Source: Planctomycetota bacterium
GTDB taxonomy: Bacteria > Planctomycetota > Phycisphaerae > Phycisphaerales > SM1A02
Length of the DNA: 7,222 nucleotides
Direction: 5' to 3'
Assembly: GCA_014381385.1 (NCBI GenBank)
Contig: JACNLR010000021.1
Location: forward strand, 1-7,222
Positions 1 through 6,222 of this stretch are shown one piece after another. A program made the position numbers and the translations under genes. The notes under the pieces are model-generated. The model had not been told where the DNA came from and searched no databases. It was given only the letters and a program-made list of their open reading frames with translations. Numbering within the stretch: position 1 is the first letter of the stretch; each line of letters opens with the position of its first letter.

Positions 1-54
1 TCATCATCGTCGATGCTTGGGGCGAGTGCCCTTAACCAAGCACAAGCGGAATGA
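1..54 (+). CDS. possible 3' tail of a plus-strand gene (very uncertain)
   Basis: Reading frame 1 is open from the window edge and ends with TGA at 52-54, giving the tail SSSSMLGASALNQAQAE. Frame 3 is also open from the edge, but only to TAA at 33-35 (tail IIVDAWGECP), so the sequence cannot decide which frame, if either, is coding. No gene can start here on the minus strand. A gene ending at 54 would converge on the fusion gene that stops at 104, with the hairpin at 57-105 between the two stops, a sensible place for a shared terminator. No function can be read from so few residues. Confidence 0.25.
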   Translation, partial: SSSSMLGASALNQAQAE

Positions 55-56
55 GA

Positions 57-105
57 AGGGTCATGTCGAGGGTCATGTCAATGACATGACCCTCGACATG
101 ACCCT
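57..105. repeat. four 12-base units arranged as a near-perfect palindrome
   Basis: Two direct 12-mers, AGGGTCATGTCG (57-68) and AGGGTCATGTCA (69-80), are followed by a single A (81) and then their reverse complements TGACATGACCCT (82-93) and CGACATGACCCT (94-105). Bases 57-80 pair with 82-105 over 24 positions without mismatch. All four units share the core GGTCATGTC or its complement. The symmetry stops at 56/106, where A faces A. The right end overlaps the last two bases of the fusion-gene stop codon. This is seen directly; whether the motif recurs elsewhere in the genome cannot be told from here. Confidence 0.93.
57..105. terminator. possible bidirectional transcription terminator hairpin
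   Basis: The palindrome can fold in RNA from either strand into a stem of about 23 base pairs with a three-base loop. It begins inside the stop codon of the minus-strand fusion gene, and a plus-strand gene may end at 54, so it is placed where a shared terminator would be expected. Against this, there is no T-run after the stem on either strand (minus-strand flank TCTCATTCC, plus-strand flank AGGAAACAATAAAA), so it is not a standard intrinsic terminator. It could instead protect mRNA 3' ends, bind a protein, or be a dispersed repeat. Confidence 0.4.
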
Positions 106-3088
106 AGGAAACAATAAAATCTTCATGCAACACCATTGCCAAACGTGTGATGAATTCGTCGACATGCGTATGAGAGAATACGAGCGGTGGTTTAATTTTA
201 ATTGCATTGTGATCTTTGCCATCGATGCTCACGAGTATTCCATACGCCTTCATGCGGTTGACTACATACGCAGCTTGTTGTGGCAGTGGATTCAATTGCG
301 AATCAACAAATTCAAAACCAAGAAATAGACCTTGCCCCCGAACATCTTGGACAATCGGAAATCGAGAAGAGATTTCTTGCAACGCTGTTTTGAAGTACGC
401 TCCGACTTGTTCCGCATTTTCCTGTAACTGTTCATCTTGCACTACGCGTAATACCTCTTGGCCTATAGCACATGAAACAGGATTCCCGCCGAAGGTATTG
501 AAATATTCCATCCCGTTTGCGAATGCATCAGCGACAGATTGAGTACACACTACTGCCGCCAATGGGTGCCCATTGCCCAATGGCTTTCCAATTGTGACGA
601 TGTCAGGAATAACTCCGTGTAGTTGAAATCCCCAAAAATGTGTACCGACACGACCAATTCCAACTTGAATTTCATCTGCAATGCAAAGGCCGCCTTCCTT
701 TCGAACAGAGTCATAGGCAGTTTGTAAATAGTTTTCTGGAAGTTCAATTTGACCAGCACAGCTGATAATACTCTCGCAGATAAAGCCCGAGATATTCCTT
801 CCCCTTGCTTGAATGGTATTAATTTGCTCCTGTATGTGGCTGGCGTACTGGTGACTATTTTCCATACCACGATACAAACCCCTAAACATGTCTGGCAGTG
901 GCACTATGTGCGTATGTTCTGGAACGCCAGTGCCACCGCGGCTGTCGAATTTATAGGAACTAACATCGATACACGCTTGAGTGTTTCCATGATACCCCAT
1001 TTCTACAGCAATCATATCTTTTTGTTGCGTCGCAGCGCGGCACATCCTCATCGCAAGTTCATTCGCTTCACTCCCTGAATTGACATAGTGAACAACGGAA
1101 AGTTCTTCTGGCAATGTGGCTAGTAATTGCTTTGTAAAATTATTTATTGTTTCGTGGACATACCGTGTGTTTGTATTCAACAATCCCATTTGCTTGCTGC
1201 CAACTTGGACAATTCTTGGATGTTCATGCCCCACATGCGCAACATTATTAACAGTATCTAAATATTTACGACCAGTTGGGTCTATTAAATGGACTCCAGA
1301 TCCTCTCACTATTGTTAATGGTTGTTCGTAGGAGACACTCAAGCTTCTTCCTAAATGCTGCTTCCGAAACGTCAATAATTCTTCTTGAGAGGTATTGCTT
1401 GCTGTTGGGTTTATCTCGTTAAAGAGTAAAGACGGGCTTGGGCAAATATCTTTCCAGACTTGTATCGAATTTGGTGTTGCTACGCCCGGAAAATTAGAAT
1501 CATTATCAAGCATACTTAGCATCAGTTGAAAGTGTAGGTGGGGGACCCATCCGCCATTTTCAGCAGAAGTGCCAACATGTCCAATGAGTGCTCCTGCGTT
1601 TACAATGTCTCCTTTTTGTAGATTCGTTAGGCAATCTTTTGCTAAATGACCATAGAGACTAAAGAAGCATGCCCCGTTGACTAATTCGTGTTTAAGAATT
1701 ACTGTTGGTCCATAATCTTTATCGATTGCATTGTCGTGAACGCTATACACTTTTCCACTTGTAAACGCATGGATAGGTGTTTGCTCCTGTACCCAGAAAT
1801 CAATGCCCAAGTGAACTGTTCTATGTTCAGGTCCGCACATGCCTTCTACTTGATACGCTGGCGTGCTGTAAAAAGGTCGAGATTCTAAATACCCACCCGC
1901 AAATAAAGTTGTTGGTGCGTTTTTATATAACTGCGCAAATTTGTATCTGCTCAACTCGCTGTTTGTATATTCAAATTCATGTCCGAGCCAGTAACTTCCG
2001 ACACTCATATCAATTTGTTCAATATGCTCGAATTGGATGGTTGGGAATAACTCTCGTAGATTGCAATTGTTTGTGGAACAAAACGCTTTGAAACTGCTCA
2101 AATTCTGATGCGCATCAAAACCACAAGCTTTTCTAAAATGGCACGTGGCTAAATCAGGATGAATTGCATGCCATTTTTTCAATACATCCCAAGCAGGTTG
2201 TTCACTGATTTGGTGGTATTCATTTTCAGGTTCAGAAATTTTATTCATCGCCGATTTTGTAACGGTGATAGTCAGTCGCATACTTATGAGGGTATGCAGC
2301 ACTGAAAGTTCCTCTTCAAGTAAAGGAAACTCGTTGTGATACCCCCTTATAACTTCAACGGCTGCTGCAAGAGGGTCCTCCTGATGCATCATTGCATAGG
2401 ATATGGTGATTGCAAGATCGTTTATGGTTTGTGTTTGTACCGCATCGCCAAAATCAATGATTGATGTTACGCAAGGGTGAATCAATTCGTTATCAACGAC
2501 AATATTATTGTCGTTTACATCGTTGTGGACGATGCTTTTTCTCAACAAAGTGTATGTGGATTGCATTTGCTCAAATGCATGCAAGAGCGATGAGAGTAGT
2601 GCTTTCCTCTCGCCATTGAACATCTGTAATTTTTCTTTGCACCAAAGTGCATTTGAAATATCCCATTCAAGATATCTGTCTGCAAAAGGATGTTTGAAAT
2701 CGTGAAGTGCTGCAGTGAGTTGGCCTGCTTTTTCTCCTAAACTAAACAGTAAAGAGGTTGTAATTGGATTCACGCAAGACCAGAGTCTTCCCTCAACCCA
2801 AGGTAAGAGGCGAACATAGCGTATGTCACCCTTCTCATTTGTCAATTCAGCAACAGAGTTGGTTTTTGAAATATGCTGCAACAGACAAGATTGGAATTCA
2901 ACAAACTCTGGTACTTCATTTGGTCTGCTCACTTTCAGTAGATAGTTTTTACTAGAGGTTTCAATTCTGAAATTAAAATCCATCTCGCCATCAAGTGCAA
3001 TTGCTCTGCCAGTAAGATTGAACAAATTCTTAGCGATTTGTTCAGCTTCACTGGTGCTTGTCTTCATGTCAGAATAATGTAACGGCAT
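104..3088 (-). CDS. three-domain fusion: hydroxylysine-kinase-like APH kinase, M23 peptidase, AGXT2L-like PLP phospholyase
   Basis: 994 residues. Residues 1-320 form an aminoglycoside-phosphotransferase-fold kinase, with K52 as likely ATP lysine, catalytic loop HND (188-190) with N195, and metal-binding D212 in IIDFGD. The wording around these motifs resembles hydroxylysine kinase (HYKK/AGPHD1). Residues about 395-555 form an M23 zinc peptidase domain with ligands H426xxxD430 and HLH 517-519, plus H481 in YGHL. Residues about 575-994 form a class-III PLP enzyme with GSEAN (672-676), DEIQVG (from D805) and the PLP lysine K835 in TIGKPLGNGHP. The stretches GTHFWGFQ and EYFNTFGGNPVSCA fit the AGXT2L (ETNPPL/PHYKPL) ammonia-phospho-lyases better than true transaminases. 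Likely chemistry, inferred: phosphorylate a hydroxy-amine, then eliminate phosphate and ammonia. No signal peptide or membrane segment is visible, so it should be cytoplasmic. The start could also be M8 (3067); neither start has a clear Shine-Dalgarno. It lies 41 bases after the symporter, probably in one operon. Confidence 0.9.
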   Translation of the reverse strand: MPLHYSDMKTSTSEAEQIAKNLFNLTGRAIALDGEMDFNFRIETSSKNYLLKVSRPNEVPEFVEFQSCLLQHISKTNSVAELTNEKGDIRYVRLLPWVEGRLWSCVNPITTSLLFSLGEKAGQLTAALHDFKHPFADRYLEWDISNALWCKEKLQMFNGERKALLSSLLHAFEQMQSTYTLLRKSIVHNDVNDNNIVVDNELIHPCVTSIIDFGDAVQTQTINDLAITISYAMMHQEDPLAAAVEVIRGYHNEFPLLEEELSVLHTLISMRLTITVTKSAMNKISEPENEYHQISEQPAWDVLKKWHAIHPDLATCHFRKACGFDAHQNLSSFKAFCSTNNCNLRELFPTIQFEHIEQIDMSVGSYWLGHEFEYTNSELSRYKFAQLYKNAPTTLFAGGYLESRPFYSTPAYQVEGMCGPEHRTVHLGIDFWVQEQTPIHAFTSGKVYSVHDNAIDKDYGPTVILKHELVNGACFFSLYGHLAKDCLTNLQKGDIVNAGALIGHVGTSAENGGWVPHLHFQLMLSMLDNDSNFPGVATPNSIQVWKDICPSPSLLFNEINPTASNTSQEELLTFRKQHLGRSLSVSYEQPLTIVRGSGVHLIDPTGRKYLDTVNNVAHVGHEHPRIVQVGSKQMGLLNTNTRYVHETINNFTKQLLATLPEELSVVHYVNSGSEANELAMRMCRAATQQKDMIAVEMGYHGNTQACIDVSSYKFDSRGGTGVPEHTHIVPLPDMFRGLYRGMENSHQYASHIQEQINTIQARGRNISGFICESIISCAGQIELPENYLQTAYDSVRKEGGLCIADEIQVGIGRVGTHFWGFQLHGVIPDIVTIGKPLGNGHPLAAVVCTQSVADAFANGMEYFNTFGGNPVSCAIGQEVLRVVQDEQLQENAEQVGAYFKTALQEISSRFPIVQDVRGQGLFLGFEFVDSQLNPLPQQAAYVVNRMKAYGILVSIDGKDHNAIKIKPPLVFSHTHVDEFITRLAMVLHEDFIVS

Positions 3089-3092
3089 GGTC

Positions 3093-3102
3093 TTGCATGC
3101 AA
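3093..3102. repeat. perfect 10-base palindrome in the fusion-gene leader
   Basis: TTGCATGCAA is a perfect palindrome lying four bases upstream of the fusion-gene start, within the 41-base gap after the symporter. The related string CATGCAA also overlaps the start of the symporter gene. A role as an operator or translation-control site is possible but unsupported; palindromes of this length also arise by chance. Confidence 0.35.
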
Positions 3103-3129
3103 TAATACCAATAATGGCAGTACAATAAA

Positions 3130-4848
3130 CTATCCGCTGGTTAGTTTATTCATCCTAGCCCGTTTCAAAATCGACATAAACGGAACGGCTAGTGCTATCG
3201 CAGCAGCAATGAGAATTCCACCAACGAGCCAATCGTGGAACAACAATTTGCCGGTTCCAAGTAAAATGCAAAGCAACAATGCCATGACGATGACCCACTC
3301 ATAAAGTCCGGCGGTCAGTTCAGCTGGAACTTTTGAAATAGCGTTCCAGCCAGCGCCGCCAATTTGCATTTTGTTGTGGAACGCAATGGCGACTTCGTTT
3401 GGTTGTTTCGAAGTGAAAAGTGCAACAGGAATCCATAAGCATGGAACGCCAAAAGTCATGACAAGGACGCGTAGACCAAAGAGATCTTTTTCAGAGTCCT
3501 GAAGAAAAATGAGGACGAGGGTTCCGAGCAGAATTGTCGCTAATAGCGACACCAATTCAGTTCGTGCGTTGACTCGCCACCAGAACCAACGGGCAATCAT
3601 GACAGTGCCAATGCCTGCAAAGAAGACTCCGATAAATTTAAAAGCGCTAAGAATGTCTGGGATTAACGTTGTTGCAACAATCGCTGCAGCCATAATGAAA
3701 ATCATGACAAGCCTAGCTACCCAAACATAATGGTTTGGCGAGGCTTTTGGTTTGATGTACGGTTCGTAGACATCGTTGACGAGATACGAAGCACCCCAGT
3801 TGAGGTGCGTATCAATTGTGCTCATAAACGCAGCGAGCATTGCTGCAACCATGATGCCCTTTAGCCCTGTTGGCAAGAAGTGGTCGATCATCAAGGGGAA
3901 GACGTGTTCTGGATCCTCTACGGTGGGGAAGTAAATCATAGACAACAAGCCAACAACAATCCACGGCCACGGGCGCATGACGTAATGCAAGAACGCGTAC
4001 CAAAGAAATGCGAGTTTTGCATCGCGTTCGCTTTTTGTAGCAAGCAATCGCTGTACGGAATATCCTTTGCCAGGCGCAGAAGCCCACCAAAGTACCATTA
4101 CATACACAACAAATGTGAACAGTGGCCAACTGATTTCGTCGTACCGTGGAAAGAACTGCAAGAGTTCTGGGTTGAAGTCAGTAGAAGCCGTGAGTTTTGC
4201 CATCATGCCTTCGCCACTTGAAGCATCGATATACGCAATAACTGCAAGCCCGATTGAGCCAATCATCGCGAGTGAAAATTGCACAATGTCGGTGTAGACA
4301 ACGCCGTACAAACCAGACATTGCGGAATACAAAAGTCCAACTAAACCAAGGACAAGCAAGACGAGCCAAGTGTGCTCTGGGTCGATGCCAAGGAGGACCG
4401 TAGTGATTTTGACCATGGCAAGCGTTACCGCAGCCATGACAACGCAGTTTACGAATATACCTTGGAAGAACGATTTAAAAATACGTAGGAGTTTCGTGAT
4501 GGGACCAGACCCATAGCGAAGTTGAACAAATTCGACATCGGTGATGACTTCGCTTCTTCTCCATAACCGTGCAAAAATAGTTGCCGTTGCAACTTGTCCG
4601 ATGAGCACGCTCCACCAAAACCAGTTGGCTGAAATGCCATCTGTTCTGCTCATCGCCGAAACGAAGACGGGCGTATCAGCAGCAAATGTCGTTGCAACGA
4701 TAGATGTTCCCGCGACAAACCAACCGAGGGATCGGCCGGCGACGAAGAAATCAGTAGTTCCTTTGCTTGCTTTTTTTGTAAACCACGCCCCGATACCAAT
4801 AGCTGAGGCGACGTAGAGTCCAACAATCGTCCAATCAATCCATGTCAT
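3130..4848 (-). CDS. sodium/solute symporter (SSS family)
   Basis: 572 residues, the usual SSS length, with about 13 hydrophobic segments across an inner-membrane LeuT-type fold. The N-terminus DWTIVGLYVASAIGIGAW is the first helix, followed by the family-typical DFFVAGRSLGW (33-43). The SSS signature appears at about 178-191 (SGLYGVVYTDIVQF). The segment AAFMSTIDTHLN (339-350) carries S343 and T344, corresponding to the Na2 sodium-site serine/threonine pair of vSGLT-like transporters, so sodium coupling is well supported. The substrate is not readable from the sequence; sugars, amino acids, carboxylates and amines all occur in this family. It is the promoter-proximal gene of a two-gene unit with the kinase-peptidase-phospholyase fusion, so its cargo is probably that enzyme's substrate or precursor (inference). 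The start at 4848 gives an intact first helix, but no strong Shine-Dalgarno is visible. The gene is divergent from the NapF-like gene. Confidence 0.93.
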   Translation of the reverse strand: MTWIDWTIVGLYVASAIGIGAWFTKKASKGTTDFFVAGRSLGWFVAGTSIVATTFAADTPVFVSAMSRTDGISANWFWWSVLIGQVATATIFARLWRRSEVITDVEFVQLRYGSGPITKLLRIFKSFFQGIFVNCVVMAAVTLAMVKITTVLLGIDPEHTWLVLLVLGLVGLLYSAMSGLYGVVYTDIVQFSLAMIGSIGLAVIAYIDASSGEGMMAKLTASTDFNPELLQFFPRYDEISWPLFTFVVYVMVLWWASAPGKGYSVQRLLATKSERDAKLAFLWYAFLHYVMRPWPWIVVGLLSMIYFPTVEDPEHVFPLMIDHFLPTGLKGIMVAAMLAAFMSTIDTHLNWGASYLVNDVYEPYIKPKASPNHYVWVARLVMIFIMAAAIVATTLIPDILSAFKFIGVFFAGIGTVMIARWFWWRVNARTELVSLLATILLGTLVLIFLQDSEKDLFGLRVLVMTFGVPCLWIPVALFTSKQPNEVAIAFHNKMQIGGAGWNAISKVPAELTAGLYEWVIVMALLLCILLGTGKLLFHDWLVGGILIAAAIALAVPFMSILKRARMNKLTSG

Positions 4849-4946
4849 TGCATGGCATCATACCCAGAGTCTCAAGCTCTGTTGTACACTGAGTAGTGAA
4901 ATGGCAACGAACGTACAATGTATTGTGTTTCTTTTGTGCAAATAGA
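4849..4946. promoter_or_regulatory. divergent intergenic region with small inverted repeats
   Basis: These 98 bases separate the start codons of the symporter (minus) and the NapF-like gene (plus), so both promoters probably lie here. TACAAT at 4914-4919 could be a -10 box for the plus-strand gene, but no good -35 lies 16-18 bases upstream. Symmetric elements are ACAATGTATTGT (4915-4926, two-base centre), TTGTAC (4882-4887) mirrored by GTACAA (4913-4918), and CAGAG/CTCTG around a seven-base loop within about 4865-4881. No FNR box (TTGAT-N4-ATCAA) was found. The promoter role rests on position rather than on convincing boxes. Confidence 0.4.
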
Positions 4947-5552
4947 ATGAGTGATGAGAAAGAAAACATCTCACGTCGAGGACTGCTGCGCGGCGATTGG
5001 ATAAAGCAAATTCGCGAGCGAGGCGCAGAGGAAATTGCAAACGAACAAGAACCTAATTTTGTTTTAAAAAAACCCTCAGGGCAAACGCCAAGAAATAGAG
5101 GGTTTATCCAGCGACCTCCCCATGCTGTACCTGAATCGGAATTTGTTGTTGGTTGTACGAAGTGTGATGCATGCCTTGAGGCTTGCCCGCCTCATGCCAT
5201 TTTTAGAACTCCCGAAAGCGAGGGGATTATGGCGGGTCTTCCGATTATTGATGCGGATACCCAACCCTGTTTGATGTGCGATGACATGCCTTGCGTGCCC
5301 GTTTGTGAAGCGGGTGTACTTCGATTTGATGCACCTGTTGCGATGGGTGTTGCTAAGATTGACTCGATTGCGTGTCTCGCGTTTCGTGGAACTATTTGTA
5401 CAGTCTGCGTTGAGCGATGTCCAGTTGAAGACGCCATTACGATGGAAGCGGGCAGACCAATGATTAATTCTGATATATGTACAGGGTGCGGAGTGTGTTT
5501 GTATGTGTGTCCTGCGCCAGGGAACGCTATTCACCTTCTACCAAATAAATAA
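4947..5552 (+). CDS. napF: NapF/NapG-type ferredoxin of periplasmic nitrate reductase
   Basis: 201 residues with 16 cysteines in four 4Fe-4S motifs: C70-C73-C76-C80, C108-C111-C116-C120, C143-C151-C154-C158 and C178-C181-C184-C188. The N-terminus ISRRGLLRGDW matches the NapF opening, and the third motif (ACLAFRGTICTVC) matches the NapF/NapG pattern. The second motif is CX2CX4CX3C as in NapG, rather than the CX2CX2CX3C of E. coli NapF. There is no hydrophobic segment after the twin arginine and no membrane helix, so a cytoplasmic NapF-like role is favoured: helping assemble or insert the iron-sulfur cluster of NapA before export. The start at 4947 puts the conserved SRRG near the N-terminus; an in-frame ATG at 4896 would add 17 unconserved residues. 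The gene converges on napB with a 33-base gap and is transcribed separately from napAB. Confidence 0.85.
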   Translation: MSDEKENISRRGLLRGDWIKQIRERGAEEIANEQEPNFVLKKPSGQTPRNRGFIQRPPHAVPESEFVVGCTKCDACLEACPPHAIFRTPESEGIMAGLPIIDADTQPCLMCDDMPCVPVCEAGVLRFDAPVAMGVAKIDSIACLAFRGTICTVCVERCPVEDAITMEAGRPMINSDICTGCGVCLYVCPAPGNAIHLLPNK

Positions 5553-5585
5553 ATTGGCTCTGAGTCAAATTATTTGGCGGGATTA

Positions 5586-6209
5586 CTAGGGTAAAAAAAG
5601 TGGCTTTGTTACACCATGGCACTGCGTACAATTTCTACGTTCTGGGTGATCTGTTTGCAAGCCAGCATATCCTTGGGGACCATGGCATGCAAGGCAGTTC
5701 GTCCGCATGAAAATAGTATGAGGCATTACAGGAGGCGCACCCTCGTACGAACGAGAACCGCTGAGTAGTGGTTGCAATCCAACAAAATAATTCTTCGTTT
5801 CCTCACCAACAGTAAAAAGTTCGCTTGTTTCTTCGACATGGCATTGCTCGCAATTTGCGAGATAGGGATGCGGCATTGGTCTTGCTATTCGATTGCCGAG
5901 TTTGAAACGCTGCCCATGGCAATCAAGACAATTTTTTGTTTTGGCAAAAGAAGCGGGGTGCTTCATGGTTGGTGGCGCTCCGTCATACGCACGGTTTAGC
6001 ATTCGATCTTCTAGAGTTTCTTCGCGAATACCTTCAAGTTCTTTGTTATTTTTGCGTGCTAATTCCTGCACGTCATGCGGTGTCATGAGCCATCTTTGTA
6101 AACTCATGTCGTTGTTTATACAAAGAGGGACTTGTGATTGGCTTACGCTGTATCCAGCGGCGAGTGATCCGATGCCAAACAAGAGTAACAGTTTATGGAC
6201 ATAGTTCAT
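5586..6209 (-). CDS. napB: NapB-like tetrahaem cytochrome c, electron donor to NapA
   Basis: 207 residues. The N-terminus (MNYVHKLLLLFGIGSLAAG) is a Sec signal peptide or membrane anchor, so the haems lie in the periplasm. There are four CXXCH sites, with haem histidines H98, H124, H176 and H198, where ordinary NapB has two. The haem region is an internal duplication. YDGAPPTMKHP then CLDCHG and CEQCHV (about 75-125) is repeated as YEGAPPVMPH then CLACHG and CTQCHG (about 155-199). Each half keeps two candidate distal histidines (H84, H114; H164, H188), which suggests bis-histidine haems. The APPxxPH-CxxCHG layout is that of NapB, and the gene directly follows napA, so electron transfer to NapA is the natural role. 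The start at 6209 is chosen for its signal peptide and good ribosome binding site; an upstream in-frame start at 6248 lies inside napA. It may be a fusion of two NapB units. Confidence 0.88.
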   Translation of the reverse strand: MNYVHKLLLLFGIGSLAAGYSVSQSQVPLCINNDMSLQRWLMTPHDVQELARKNNKELEGIREETLEDRMLNRAYDGAPPTMKHPASFAKTKNCLDCHGQRFKLGNRIARPMPHPYLANCEQCHVEETSELFTVGEETKNYFVGLQPLLSGSRSYEGAPPVMPHTIFMRTNCLACHGPQGYAGLQTDHPERRNCTQCHGVTKPLFLP

Positions 6210-6215
6210 TGTGCA

Positions 6216-6222
6216 CCACCTT
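6216..6222 (-). promoter_or_regulatory. napB ribosome binding site overlapping the napA stop codon
   Basis: On the minus strand, AAGGTGG lies six bases before the napB ATG at 6209 and begins inside the napA stop codon (TAA at 6223-6221). It is the clearest Shine-Dalgarno motif in the window and decides the napB start. The overlap suggests that napA and napB share one transcript and that their translation is coupled. Confidence 0.75.

Noticed and set aside
17..328. Open plus-strand frame across the hairpin and the end of the fusion gene
   Set aside because: It starts with TTG, reads through the repeat as low-complexity sequence, and lies mostly antisense to the well-supported PLP domain.
104..3088. 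Fusion gene as an aminoglycoside-resistance determinant or 4-aminobutyrate transaminase
   Set aside because: The kinase resembles HYKK rather than drug-modifying APH enzymes, and the PLP domain carries AGXT2L-type motifs. The operon partner is a solute importer, with no resistance or mobile genes nearby.
3812..4129. Minus-strand 105-codon frame inside the symporter
   Set aside because: It overlaps conserved SSS helices in another frame, is rich in scattered cysteine and arginine, and resembles no family.
4947..5040. Twin-arginine export signal in the NapF-like protein (ISRRGLLRG)
   Set aside because: No hydrophobic core follows the two arginines; the next residues are charged (DWIKQIRERGAEE), as in cytoplasmic NapF.
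5076..5534. 152-codon minus-strand frame inside the NapF-like gene
   Set aside because: It is a shadow of a gene with 16 correctly spaced cysteines and shows no recognisable motif.
5593..5615. T7 run on the minus strand near the napB 3' end as a terminator
   Set aside because: It lies inside napB codons and is preceded only by a stem of about four base pairs (AGTG/CACT), too weak to support a call.
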